Assembly (NCBI GenBank): GCA_012839585.1
Contig: DUNB01000043.1
Location: 1 to 64,000, forward strand
Reading direction: 5' to 3'
Source of the DNA: Alcaligenaceae bacterium
GTDB taxonomy: Bacteria > Pseudomonadota > Gammaproteobacteria > Burkholderiales > Burkholderiaceae_B
Length of the DNA stretch: 64,000 nt
The translations under genes and the position numbers were made by a program. The notes under the pieces were generated by a model. It saw only the letters and a list, made by a program, of their open reading frames with translations. It was not told where the DNA came from and made no database searches. Positions 54,544-63,800 of this stretch are shown here, one piece after another (the first letter of the stretch is position 1; each line of letters begins with the position of its first letter).

Positions 54544-55539
54544 ATGAAATCCGCTGTCGTTTTTACTAGAGATAGGCCTTTTTTCGGGTCTAACATCACC
54601 TGTATTCCCCCTATCTATATGATCCATAAATACCTAGAGTGCAAAGAAATATCGGTATTTATTACGACGGGATTAGATTATTTTTATAAACAAATACCCT
54701 GGATTAGCCAACACCACGAAAAACAAAGCCTACTTAATCAAATCCGTAACACACCGAAAAATAATGATTTAATCTATTCCATGAGACCTGGCATGGATAC
54801 CCTACCCATTATTAAAATAACAACCAAAACCAAAGCACTCGTCGGGTTTAGCTTAAGATCCTTTCTTTCAAATTATTTTTTTAACTATCATGAGCCGTGC
54901 GATACAAGCACCTATAGAGGCTTGGCACAAATCATGCCCTTGCACCACTATCTAAACCTACCTGAAAATCCTACGTATTATTTAAGAGAGGCGATGCTGG
55001 CTTTAATAGGTAAAAAAGTAGAAAAAGAACAAAGAATAAACATCATCCCTGGAGCTGGCGGTGGTGAGCATAAAAAATGGGGGGTAGAAAATTATTTAAA
55101 TCTGATATTAAAAATAAGCAACCTAAATAAAAACATTGGATTTAATTTAATTATTGGAAACCAAGAAAAAAAAGAAGCCGATTATATCCAACAAAAAACC
55201 AATCATTTAAACATCGACATTAAAATCTGCGAGAACCTTCCTCTAAAGGAGCTTACCGCTCTCATTGAAAGTGGATTGCTCACGGTCTCTAATGACTGTG
55301 GCCCCTCTCATATTGCTCAGTGCCTCACAGCTCCATTCATAGGCATCTACTTTGAAGAAAACAAAGAGTGGTTCTTAAAACATGAGCACAGCCTTGCCCT
55401 CTACCCAAACAACAAAGATATTAGGGCGGTTTCCGTAGACTTGGTTTTTGAAAAAACCAAAGAGTTACTAGGAAAAGTGAAAACAGCCCAAGAGCAAGAT
55501 AATGTTTCATGTGAAACCACAGCATTCTGTCACGCATAA
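54544..55539 (+). CDS. Glycosyltransferase family 9 protein (heptosyltransferase-like)
   Basis: A 331-residue protein resembling GT-B heptosyltransferases of family 9. The C-terminal sugar-nucleotide site is 'LTVSNDCGPSHIAQCLTAP' and the domain link carries 'INIIPGAGGGEHKKWGVENY'. It would add a sugar to lipopolysaccharide or another glycan. The coding sequence is clearly richer in A and T (many AAA, ATT, TTA codons) than its neighbours, a sign of lateral transfer. It stands alone between two strong terminators. Acceptor and sugar are unknown. Confidence 0.75.
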   Translation: MKSAVVFTRDRPFFGSNITCIPPIYMIHKYLECKEISVFITTGLDYFYKQIPWISQHHEKQSLLNQIRNTPKNNDLIYSMRPGMDTLPIIKITTKTKALVGFSLRSFLSNYFFNYHEPCDTSTYRGLAQIMPLHHYLNLPENPTYYLREAMLALIGKKVEKEQRINIIPGAGGGEHKKWGVENYLNLILKISNLNKNIGFNLIIGNQEKKEADYIQQKTNHLNIDIKICENLPLKELTALIESGLLTVSNDCGPSHIAQCLTAPFIGIYFEENKEWFLKHEHSLALYPNNKDIRAVSVDLVFEKTKELLGKVKTAQEQDNVSCETTAFCHA

Positions 55540-55589
55540 TCAAAACAAGTCTGTGTAACAGCATAAATACGCCGGCTCTAAACAAAAAA

Positions 55590-55623
55590 GAGGTAGTAGC
55601 CATGGCTACTACCTCTTTTTTTA
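55590..55623. terminator. Bidirectional terminator, perfect 26-base palindrome
   Basis: GAGGTAGTAGCCA followed directly by TGGCTACTACCTC, with A-run before and eight Ts after. It serves the glycosyltransferase gene and the convergent aminotransferase gene. Confidence 0.93.
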
Positions 55624-55644
55624 CATCTTTAAACAGCTTTTGAA

Positions 55645-56835
55645 CTACTTACGAACTTGTGCAATTAGCTCATCCAGTATCTGCAACGCCGTATCCAAAT
55701 CCTCTTTGCTCAGATTTAGTGCAGGCATGAAACGCAACAAATTAGGACGCGGGGAGTTCAACAACATACCTTCTGGATCGCGCAGACGGGCGGCCTCAAC
55801 CAATGCAGGGCCATCGTCTCGATCCAAAACCAAAGCGCGTAATAGACCTTGACCACGCTCTCCTTTGAAACCCCATTTAGCGCTCAAGGCCAGCAAGCCC
55901 TCGGACAGCTGCTGAGCACGCTCATTCACGCTTTCCATAAAGCCATCCGCTGTTAAGGTTTGCATTACCGCTACACCTGCAGCCGTCATGACCGGGTTGC
56001 CGTTATAAGTACCACCCTGATCGCCATGCTCAAAACACGAGACGGACTCTTTGGCACAGAGTGCGGAAAGCGGTACCCCAGCACCAATCCCTTTGCCTAG
56101 CGTCATGATATCAGGCTCAACGTCGGAGTGTTGATAGGCAAAAAGCTTACCCGTACGACCCATTCCGCTTTGCACCTCATCCACGATAAGCAGCATGCCA
56201 AACTCATCGCACAGGTCGCGTAGAGCCTGCATAAAGGCAGGCTCGGCAGGAATCACACCGCCCTCGCCTTGGACGGGCTCAAGCATAACGGCAACGGTTT
56301 TTTCATCAACCAAAGCACGCACTGAATCAATGTCGTTAAGTTTTGCTTTGGGGAAACCGTCGACTTGTGGGGCAAAAATCGTATCCCAACCAGATTTACC
56401 AGAGGCCGACATCGTGGCTAGAGTACGGCCGTGAAAGCTGTGTTCAAAGGTGATGATTTTGTACGCGCCGGAGCGATTTTTTTGCCCCCATTTACGCGCT
56501 AGTTTGATCGCCCCCTCGTTGGCCTCGCCACCACTGTTTGCAAAAAACACACGGTCAAAACATGAATGTTTTGTGATGAGTTTTGCTAACTCCATCATAG
56601 GCGCATTGTAAAAAGCCGGCGATGGATTCATCAGCGTAGAGGCTTGTTGGCACATGGCCTCTATCACGTTTTTAGGACTGTGACCCAAGGCATTAACCGC
56701 CCAACCCTGAATCATGTCCAGATAACGCTTGCCGTTGTGATCTTCGAGCCAAGAACCCTGGCCACGCACAAACACCAAATCTGGACGAGAGGTAATTTCC
56801 ATCAGTGCGTCAGCACCAGCCTGATCAAATTGCAT
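55645..56835 (-). CDS. argD: Acetylornithine aminotransferase family enzyme
   Basis: A 396-residue class III PLP aminotransferase. FFANSGGEANEGAIKLAR binds the cofactor phosphate, IVDEVQSGMGRTG holds the PLP aspartate, and the Schiff-base lysine is in TLGKGIGAG. The best match is ArgD (N-acetylornithine:2-oxoglutarate aminotransferase) in arginine synthesis, though related succinylornithine or GABA enzymes cannot be excluded. It is downstream of dinB on the same strand, 77 bases away. Confidence 0.85.
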   Translation of the reverse strand: MQFDQAGADALMEITSRPDLVFVRGQGSWLEDHNGKRYLDMIQGWAVNALGHSPKNVIEAMCQQASTLMNPSPAFYNAPMMELAKLITKHSCFDRVFFANSGGEANEGAIKLARKWGQKNRSGAYKIITFEHSFHGRTLATMSASGKSGWDTIFAPQVDGFPKAKLNDIDSVRALVDEKTVAVMLEPVQGEGGVIPAEPAFMQALRDLCDEFGMLLIVDEVQSGMGRTGKLFAYQHSDVEPDIMTLGKGIGAGVPLSALCAKESVSCFEHGDQGGTYNGNPVMTAAGVAVMQTLTADGFMESVNERAQQLSEGLLALSAKWGFKGERGQGLLRALVLDRDDGPALVEAARLRDPEGMLLNSPRPNLLRFMPALNLSKEDLDTALQILDELIAQVRK

Positions 56836-56912
56836 AACGGCAACCCTGTATAAAAAAAGAGAATAAACGCTTAACTATCAATTTTAGCGCATGCGTTGTG
56901 CTTTGTACCATT

Positions 56913-58073
56913 CTAGAAAAAATCCCCTAATGCCAATTGCATAGGTTGAGAATCAAAAGCCGCACAATCGGCTTCTGCTATCAATTTGGCGGCTCGCACC
57001 CCAATCAAGCGTAGCCTACGATCACGCAAGTGTGCGCGACGTAAGTTTTGACGTGCGTGATGGATAATATCTGAAGCCAGTAGCACTGGGGTATCCACCG
57101 TCAAGTCCCTGGTCAAGATAGAAAAGTCATCAAAGCGCAACTTAACCCCTATGGTCTGCGCTCTGTAGCCTTTTTGCCGCAGGTCTTGTTCTAACTGCGT
57201 ACAAATCGCTGTCAGCATGGCTGTCAATTCTGCACGGTCACGTCCTACGTGCAAGTCTCTAGAAAACGTTCTCTCTCGACTGATGGATTTGGGTTCAGAG
57301 GACAGCACGATGGGGCGATGATCTATCCCTTGCGCGGCCTCTTTAAGCCATTGCGCATAACTTAGACCAAAGCGATCCTGTAAAACAGCAGGATCTGCCG
57401 CAGCCAGGTCTCCGATAGTGTGTATATTTAGCTGCGCCAATTTTTTTTGCGACTTAGGCCCTATGCCATTCACTTTACCTACCGCTAAAGGCCAGATTCG
57501 GGTTGGGACATCGGTTAGATTCAGTACACAAATCCCCTTTGGCTTATGCAAATCGGAAGCAATTTTAGAAAGTAGTTTATTGGGACTAATTCCTACTGAA
57601 CAGCTTAATCCAGTTGCTTTAAATACTACTTCTTGTAATTGACGCGCCAGATCCTCCGAGGATTGAGGCAAATGCGTTAAATCAATATAGATTTCATCAA
57701 TACCTCTATTTTCAATACGATCCGATATGGTCGCTACGGCCTGTTTAAATAGGCGCGAATAATGTCGGTAAGCGCTAAAGTTAGCCGGCAGCAGATAAGC
57801 ATCTGGCGCATATTGCGCGGCCTTCATCAGCCCCATCGCCGAGAAAACCCCCAGTGCTCGAGCCTCGTAGCTCGCCGTCGTCACCACCCCACGTCCCACA
57901 TAATCACCCAAACGGGCATAACGCCAAGAGCCATCGGCCAGCTGTTTGGGCATATCCACATTTCGCCCGCCAATTACCACGACTTTTCCCAGCAATTCGG
58001 GGTAATGCAATAGCTCTACTGATGCGTAAAATGCATCCATATCGAGATGAGCAATTCGAGTAGAGTTTGTCAT
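56913..58073 (-). CDS. dinB: DNA polymerase IV
   Basis: A 386-residue Y-family translesion polymerase. The N-terminal catalytic aspartate is in HLDMDAFYASVE, the second acidic pair in GIDEIYIDLTH, and 'CSVGISPNKLLSKIASDLHKP' is a family hallmark. A helix-hairpin-helix follows, and the C-terminal QLALGDFF is a likely beta-clamp-binding motif. An insertion with SYEARALGV context near residue 70 is usual in betaproteobacteria. No LexA-type CTGT-N8-ACAG box was seen upstream. Confidence 0.93.
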   Translation of the reverse strand: MTNSTRIAHLDMDAFYASVELLHYPELLGKVVVIGGRNVDMPKQLADGSWRYARLGDYVGRGVVTTASYEARALGVFSAMGLMKAAQYAPDAYLLPANFSAYRHYSRLFKQAVATISDRIENRGIDEIYIDLTHLPQSSEDLARQLQEVVFKATGLSCSVGISPNKLLSKIASDLHKPKGICVLNLTDVPTRIWPLAVGKVNGIGPKSQKKLAQLNIHTIGDLAAADPAVLQDRFGLSYAQWLKEAAQGIDHRPIVLSSEPKSISRERTFSRDLHVGRDRAELTAMLTAICTQLEQDLRQKGYRAQTIGVKLRFDDFSILTRDLTVDTPVLLASDIIHHARQNLRRAHLRDRRLRLIGVRAAKLIAEADCAAFDSQPMQLALGDFF

Positions 58074-58118
58074 GATTAACCCTTTATTAGCCCCGCTTTA
58101 TACATGAATCGTCTATGC

Positions 58119-58135
58119 TTAACGTTGACGTCTTA
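58119..58135. promoter_or_regulatory. ACGTTGACGT palindrome-like site before the ABC operon
   Basis: TTAACGTTGACGTCTTA lies between dinB and the ABC importer. Its ACGTT-(A/G)-ACGT core resembles the MerR/LiuR operator at 35556 (12 of 16 positions). It also contains a -35-like TTGACG, so the likeness may be chance. Confidence 0.3.
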
Positions 58136-58193
58136 TATTCAGCTAAGGCACTATGAGAAAAAAATCCGTCTATAAACCCAAGGAGAAGCCTTT

Positions 58194-59768
58194 ATGCATA
58201 AAAAGCTTTTGGTTGCTGCCCTAACGGCAGCACTATTTATACCTGTGGCCAGCCAGGCAAAAACGCTGCGCTGGGCAAGTCAGGGGGACATTTTAACCCT
58301 TGACCCACATGCTCAAAACGAGGGCATGACCATTGCTGCCAGCAGCTATGTATACGAGCCTTTGGTTGAGTACGATAAAGACTTTAAAATCATTCCAGCT
58401 TTAGCTACTGCATGGGAAAACACCTCCGACACTGTCTGGCGTTTTAACTTACGCGAAGGCGTTAAGTTCCATGATGGCGCTGATTTCACTGCGGATGACG
58501 TGGTTTTCTCCATCCAACGAGCCTTAGCTCCTACTTCCAACTTTAAAGCCTATGTCAACGGCATTAAAGAGGCGCGAAAAATCGACACCTATACGGTTGA
58601 GATTGAAACTGAAGGCCCTAACCCTGTCTTAATTCGTCAGCTCACCAACGTGTTCATCATGAACAAAGCGTGGGCAGAGGCCAATAACGCCACCGCCCCG
58701 CAAGATTTCTCGAATCAACAAGAAACCTACTCCGCACGTCACGCCAACGGCACCGGGGCCTACAAACTAGAAAGCCGCGAGGTCGATGTTCGTACGACTT
58801 ATGTTGAAAACCCAGACTGGTGGGGCAAAGACAATAAGCCAGGTAACGTCACCAAAATTGTTTACACTCCGATCAAACAAAACGCGACTCGTACGGCCGC
58901 CCTGTTATCCGGAGAGATCGATTTTGTGCTCGATCCACCCGCACAAGACTTAAACCGCATCAAACAGCAGGCTAAGGTTGTCGAAGGCAACGAATACCGT
59001 ACGATTTATATCGGCTTAGACCAAAAGAGCCCAGAGCTCAAATACAGCTCTATCAAAGGCACCAACCCGTTTGCTGACCTTCGAGTGCGTCAGGCGCTTT
59101 ACCTAGCCATTGACACCGAGGCCATCAAAAAAGCCGTCATGCGTGGATCTTCCTCGCCTACCGGCACCATGATTGCGCCTCAGGTTCACGGCTGGACCGA
59201 AGAACTCGCTAAGCGCCCTGCTCCCGATCTAGAAAAGGCCAAAAACCTACTCAAAGAAGCGGGCTATGGTCCTAACGAACTCAACTTCACCTTAGACTGT
59301 CCTAACAACCGTTATATCAATGACGAGGCTATCTGTCAGGCAGTGGTCGGTATGTGGGCGCGTGCTGGTGTTAAAGCAAACCTAAACGCCATGCCTCGTG
59401 CGACCTATTTCCCCAAAGTTCAGTCCTATGACACCAGCGCGTACTTGTTCGGCTGGGGTGTTCCCACCTTTGATGCGCTTTACACACTACAAAGCCTCAT
59501 GCACAGCAAGGGCGAAGGTGCCGATGGTTCCTTTAACTTTGGTGGCTACGAAAATGCAGACGTAGATAAGCTCGTTGCTCAGATCAAAGTGGAAACGGAC
59601 GAAGCCAAACGTACCGATGCCATCCATCAGGTTCTGAAAATCCACGCCGAAGAAGTCGGCCATATTCCCTTGCACGACCAAGTTATCCCTTGGGCAATGG
59701 GTAAAAACGTAAACGTAGTGCACCGAGCAGATAACCGTCTGACTCCGCACTGGGTGACCATTGATTAA
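58194..59768 (+). CDS. Peptide-type ABC transporter substrate-binding protein
   Basis: A 524-residue periplasmic protein of solute-binding family 5. Signal peptide residues 1-22 end in SQAKTL. The family motif region 'NLREGVKFHDGADFTADDVVFS' (split here across ~85-106) and DLRVRQALYLAID are clear. Family members bind peptides, but also nickel, opines or glutathione; specificity is unknown. AAGGAGAAG precedes the ATG. First gene of a complete importer. Confidence 0.9.
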   Translation: MHKKLLVAALTAALFIPVASQAKTLRWASQGDILTLDPHAQNEGMTIAASSYVYEPLVEYDKDFKIIPALATAWENTSDTVWRFNLREGVKFHDGADFTADDVVFSIQRALAPTSNFKAYVNGIKEARKIDTYTVEIETEGPNPVLIRQLTNVFIMNKAWAEANNATAPQDFSNQQETYSARHANGTGAYKLESREVDVRTTYVENPDWWGKDNKPGNVTKIVYTPIKQNATRTAALLSGEIDFVLDPPAQDLNRIKQQAKVVEGNEYRTIYIGLDQKSPELKYSSIKGTNPFADLRVRQALYLAIDTEAIKKAVMRGSSSPTGTMIAPQVHGWTEELAKRPAPDLEKAKNLLKEAGYGPNELNFTLDCPNNRYINDEAICQAVVGMWARAGVKANLNAMPRATYFPKVQSYDTSAYLFGWGVPTFDALYTLQSLMHSKGEGADGSFNFGGYENADVDKLVAQIKVETDEAKRTDAIHQVLKIHAEEVGHIPLHDQVIPWAMGKNVNVVHRADNRLTPHWVTID

Positions 59769-59824
59769 CAATTGAATAGGATCGTGGCGGTGGGCTTACC
59801 GTTCACCCCACGAGTCGCCCCCTT

Positions 59825-60811
59825 ATGTTGGTATTTATTCTTCGACGCCTGTTTCAAGCGATATTGGTGATGCTCACCGTTAGCTTGCTGGCGTTTATTT
59901 TATTTAGATATATTGGTGACCCCGTCACCGCCATGCTCGGTCAAGATGCGACCGATGCTGACCGTATTGCTCTACGCGCCAGTTTGGGTTTAGATCAATC
60001 CGCGCTAGTACAGTTCTGGCACTTTGTACAAAACGCCATCCAAGGCGAATTTGGTCTTTCTTTACGTCAAGGCCAAAGTGTGTCTGAGCTCCTTAAAGAC
60101 AGGCTCCCTGCCACGGTAGAGCTTTCCGTGGTGGCTGCGATTTTAGCCCTCGTCGTAGGCTTACCTTTGGGTGTTTATACCGCTCTGAATCGCACTGGCT
60201 TTCTTTCTCAGGCAATACTGGCTTTTTCCCTGCTTGGCATTTCCCTACCCACCTTCTTGATTGGTATTCTGTTAATTCTAGTGATGTCCGTACAGCTAGG
60301 TTGGCTACCCAGTTATGGGCGTGGCGAGGTCACTTATTTTGGGTGGTGGAGCTCAGGACTCTTTTCTGTGGATGGCTGGAAACACCTTATCTTACCCGCC
60401 ATCACCTTATCGCTATTCCAGTTAACGCTTATTCTGCGCTTGGTTCGCTCAGAAATGCTCGAGGTCTTACGCAGCGACTACATTAAGTTTGCGCGTGCGC
60501 GTGGCTTAAGCCAGCGTGCTATTCACTTTGGTCATGCCCTTAAAAACACCATGGTTCCCGTGATCACCATCACAGGTTTGCAACTGGGTGGGATTATTGC
60601 TTTTGCCATCGTGACTGAAACCGTATTCCAGTGGCCTGGTATGGGATTACTCTTTATCCAAGCAGTTCAGTTTGCAGATGTGCCTGTGATGGCCGCCTAC
60701 CTCTGCTTAATCGCTCTGGTCTTTGTGTGTATTAACCTCATCGTGGATCTGCTTTATTTTGCCGTCGATCCACGCTTACGTGTAGGCTTAAACCGCGGAG
60801 GGAATCAATAA
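59825..60811 (+). CDS. ABC transporter permease, DppB/OppB type
   Basis: A 328-residue inner-membrane permease with six hydrophobic segments and the typical N-terminus FILRRLFQAILVMLTVSL. The cytoplasmic EAA-like loop 'SDYIKFARARGLSQRAIHFG' contacts an ATPase. Its stop codon overlaps the next ATG by one base (TAATG). Confidence 0.92.
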   Translation: MLVFILRRLFQAILVMLTVSLLAFILFRYIGDPVTAMLGQDATDADRIALRASLGLDQSALVQFWHFVQNAIQGEFGLSLRQGQSVSELLKDRLPATVELSVVAAILALVVGLPLGVYTALNRTGFLSQAILAFSLLGISLPTFLIGILLILVMSVQLGWLPSYGRGEVTYFGWWSSGLFSVDGWKHLILPAITLSLFQLTLILRLVRSEMLEVLRSDYIKFARARGLSQRAIHFGHALKNTMVPVITITGLQLGGIIAFAIVTETVFQWPGMGLLFIQAVQFADVPVMAAYLCLIALVFVCINLIVDLLYFAVDPRLRVGLNRGGNQ

Positions 60812-61722
60812 TGAACGCTCTCCAACGCTTTTGGGACAGCGACCTCGCCTGGGCTTGGCGCCATTCCCCCGTCGCTATTTTTGCAACCATCATGACGGGG
60901 TTACTCTTTTTTGGTGCTTTTGGCGCTCCCTGGGTCGCACCTCACAACCCCTTTGATCTCGCCTCCATCACCCTAATGGACGCCTTGCTGCCCCCCGTAT
61001 GGGAAAGCGATGGTCAACTGACTTACTTATTGGGTACAGATAGCCAAGGCCGGGACTTGTTCTCCTCGCTTCTCTACGGTACCCGCATTTCGTTGCTGAT
61101 TGGTTTTGCCTCTGTTGCCCTATCCATGGTGATCGGCATCTTCCTCGGTCTGATCGCAGGCTATGCCGGTGGTCGTATTGATGCTTTCATCATGCGTGTA
61201 GCCGATGTGCAGCTGTCCTTTCCTGCCATCTTGATCGCCCTACTGATTGACGGTGTAGCGCGTGCTGCGGTCCCACAAGACCTGCTAGATGTGATCGCCT
61301 TCCCCGTCTTAGTCGGGGCCATTGCTCTTGCCGGTTGGCCGCAATATGCCCGTACCGTACGCGGCTCTGCCATGGTAGAAAAAAATCGCGAATACGTACA
61401 AGCTGCCAAGGTCATTGGTGTATCAGGTCCCCGTATTATGTTTAGCCACGTACTGCCCAATGTGATGGGGCCGGTCTTGGTATTAGCTACGGTTCATCTG
61501 GCGACCGCGATTATTACCGAAGCCACCCTCTCCTTTTTAGGCGTAGGTGTACCGCCTACCTCTCCCTCTTTAGGAACCTTAATCCGTATTGGTAATGACT
61601 TCCTTTTCTCTGGTGAGTGGTGGATTACGATCTTCCCTGGGCTGGTATTAATTTTGCTAGTTCTTTCTGTAAACCTATTAGGTGATTGGTTGCGCGATGC
61701 GCTCAATCCGCGATTGAATTGA
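60811..61722 (+). CDS. ABC transporter permease, DppC/OppC type
   Basis: A 303-residue permease with a 'LLGTDSQGRDLFSSLLYGTR' periplasmic motif and the EAA loop 'REYVQAAKVIGVSGPRIMF', both typical of the C-type partner. It would form the channel with the preceding permease. The next gene begins one base after its stop codon. Confidence 0.92.
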   Translation: MNALQRFWDSDLAWAWRHSPVAIFATIMTGLLFFGAFGAPWVAPHNPFDLASITLMDALLPPVWESDGQLTYLLGTDSQGRDLFSSLLYGTRISLLIGFASVALSMVIGIFLGLIAGYAGGRIDAFIMRVADVQLSFPAILIALLIDGVARAAVPQDLLDVIAFPVLVGAIALAGWPQYARTVRGSAMVEKNREYVQAAKVIGVSGPRIMFSHVLPNVMGPVLVLATVHLATAIITEATLSFLGVGVPPTSPSLGTLIRIGNDFLFSGEWWITIFPGLVLILLVLSVNLLGDWLRDALNPRLN

Positions 61723-61723
61723 T

Positions 61724-62695
61724 ATGAGCGCATTACTCGAAGTCAAAAACCTGAAAGTTGAATTCCCTACCCGACGTGGGGTGCTTACCGCGCTTAACGA
61801 TGTTTCCTTTGATATCAAAAGCGGGGAAGTCTTAGGTGTAGTGGGTGAATCCGGTGCGGGCAAATCCCTGACCGGTAGTTCCATCATTGGTCTGCTCGAC
61901 CCTCCTGGGCGTGTTGTAGGCGGTGAAATTCACTTTAATGGACGTCGCATCGACAACCTGTCCGAGGCCAAAATGCGCCGTATCCGCGGTCGTGAAATCG
62001 GGGCTATTTTCCAAGACCCGCTCACCTCACTGAACCCACTTTACACCGTGGGCCAACAACTGACGGAAACCATCCAAACGCACTTGGACCTCAATCACAA
62101 ACAAGCCCGCGAACGCGCTATCGAGCTGTTGGAATCCACCGGTATCCCCGCTTCACGGGAACGCATCGATCATTATCCGCATCAGTTCTCTGGAGGGATG
62201 CGTCAACGTGTGGTGATTGCTCTCGCCTTGGCGGCGGAGCCTAAACTCATCGTAGCGGATGAACCCACCACCGCACTGGATGTGTCCATTCAGGCTCAGA
62301 TCATCGATTTGCTTAAAAAGCTCTGTAAAGAGCACGGCACGTCGGTCATGTTGATCACCCATGACATGGGTGTGATTGCAGAAACTGCCGACCGTGTTGC
62401 GGTTATGTATGCAGGCAGAATCATCGAGATTGGTCCTGTGCAAGACGTTATCCAACGCCCTTTACATCCCTATACCACCGGTCTTATGCGCTCTATTCCA
62501 GGCTTAGAGCCGGACGTAAAACGACTAGAGCAAATCCCAGGGACAATGCCTCGCCTTAACGCTATTCCTACTGGCTGTGCTTTTAACCCTCGTTGTAAAC
62601 ACGTGATGGATCGCTGTAAAGTAGAACGCCCTGAACTCTTAAATCTGGCAGGTCGTCAGGTGGCTTGTTGGTTACACGAAGGAGAGCAACCATGA
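61724..62695 (+). CDS. ABC transporter ATPase, DppD/OppD type
   Basis: A 323-residue ATPase: Walker A GESGAGKS, signature FSGGMRQRV, Walker B LIVADEPT, plus the C-terminal oligopeptide-transporter extension with cysteines in 'GCAFNPRCKHVMDRC', which in relatives can bind an iron-sulfur cluster. Its end overlaps the next ATG by 4 bases (ATGA). Confidence 0.93.
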   Translation: MSALLEVKNLKVEFPTRRGVLTALNDVSFDIKSGEVLGVVGESGAGKSLTGSSIIGLLDPPGRVVGGEIHFNGRRIDNLSEAKMRRIRGREIGAIFQDPLTSLNPLYTVGQQLTETIQTHLDLNHKQARERAIELLESTGIPASRERIDHYPHQFSGGMRQRVVIALALAAEPKLIVADEPTTALDVSIQAQIIDLLKKLCKEHGTSVMLITHDMGVIAETADRVAVMYAGRIIEIGPVQDVIQRPLHPYTTGLMRSIPGLEPDVKRLEQIPGTMPRLNAIPTGCAFNPRCKHVMDRCKVERPELLNLAGRQVACWLHEGEQP

Positions 62696-63681
62696 GTACA
62701 CCTTTAGTAGAGGTCAAAGACGCGGCGCGCTATTTTGATGTGTCTCCCTCTTGGCTAGAGCGCGCGGTTTACCGCAAGCCAAAGGTATTATTACGTGCCG
62801 TCGATGGCGTTAGCTTTAGCTTAAAAAAAGGCGAGACCTTAGCTCTAGTTGGGGAATCCGGCTGTGGTAAGTCCACGGTGGCCCGTTTACTCACAGGGCT
62901 CTATGGATTAAGCCAGGGCACCATCAAGTTTGATGGCATGGATATTTCCACCATGACGCCCAGTCAAAAACAGGCCATGCGTCGTCGTTTGCAGATGATT
63001 TTCCAAGACCCTTACGCCAGCTTAAACCCACGTTGGCGTGTAGGTAGAATCATTGCCGAACCCCTCAACACGCACACGAACCTCAGCGCTGCGGAACAAA
63101 CAGAACGCGTTAGCGAACTGCTCACTCAGGTAGGCTTAAACCCCTCTGATCAAAACCGCTATCCGCACCAGTTCTCCGGTGGTCAGCGTCAGCGCATCTC
63201 TATTGCTCGTGCCCTGGCCCTGAATCCTGAGTTTATCGTTTGTGACGAACCCACTTCTGCCTTAGACGTCTCAGTACAAGCCCAAGTCCTCAACCTCATG
63301 AAAGACCTGCAAAGCCAACTGGGACTAAGCTATCTCTTCATTTCGCACAACTTGGCGGTGGTACACCATGTGGCGGACCGTGTAGGGGTGATGTATTTGG
63401 GTAGACTGGTTGAGATTGCTGATAGGGATGCCCTCTTTGCGACGCCACGACATCCTTACACCCAAATGCTGTTGGGTGCGATTCCAGATATGAGTGGTAG
63501 TGGCAAGGCTCGTACCCCCGTCGCCGGAGAGGTACCTAATCCGTTAAATCCGCCATCAGGATGTACTTTTCATCCTCGCTGTCCATTAGCGAATGATCGT
63601 TGTAAGCAGGAAAAACCTGAGCTCATTGATCATCATGGCATTCAAGTGGCCTGTCATGCCGTAGAAGAAGGTCGTAGTTAG
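62692..63681 (+). CDS. ABC transporter ATPase, DppF/OppF type
   Basis: A 329-residue ATPase: Walker A GESGCGKS, signature FSGGQRQRI, Walker B IVCDEPTS and a cysteine motif '[15 protein letters not shown]'. The ATG at 62692 (GGAGAG before it) is preferred over an upstream GTG at 62665 because of the ATGA coupling with the first ATPase gene. Last gene of the importer operon. Confidence 0.93.
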   Translation: MSTPLVEVKDAARYFDVSPSWLERAVYRKPKVLLRAVDGVSFSLKKGETLALVGESGCGKSTVARLLTGLYGLSQGTIKFDGMDISTMTPSQKQAMRRRLQMIFQDPYASLNPRWRVGRIIAEPLNTHTNLSAAEQTERVSELLTQVGLNPSDQNRYPHQFSGGQRQRISIARALALNPEFIVCDEPTSALDVSVQAQVLNLMKDLQSQLGLSYLFISHNLAVVHHVADRVGVMYLGRLVEIADRDALFATPRHPYTQMLLGAIPDMSGSGKARTPVAGEVPNPLNPPSGCTFHPRCPLANDRCKQEKPELIDHHGIQVACHAVEEGRS

Positions 63682-63757
63682 TCTTGTAGCAAAGACCGCT
63701 TTTGCGCCTATCAACAGGCTCTCTAATCACTCGGCTTATTGAGCAAAAAGACAGACC

Positions 63758-63788
63758 AAAAAAAAGGCACTGAAAAGTGCCTTTTTTT
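63758..63788. terminator. Bidirectional terminator after the ABC operon
   Basis: GGCACT and AGTGCC (63666+100 region: 63766-63771 and 63776-63781) close over a GAAA tetraloop, with eight As before and seven Ts after. It serves the importer operon and the convergent gene at 63801. Confidence 0.92.
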
Positions 63789-63800
63789 CATCCTGCTGAC

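Noticed and set aside
56836-56912. LexA box or SOS promoter near dinB
   Set aside because: Neither this gap nor 58074-58193 contains a CTGT-N8-ACAG match.
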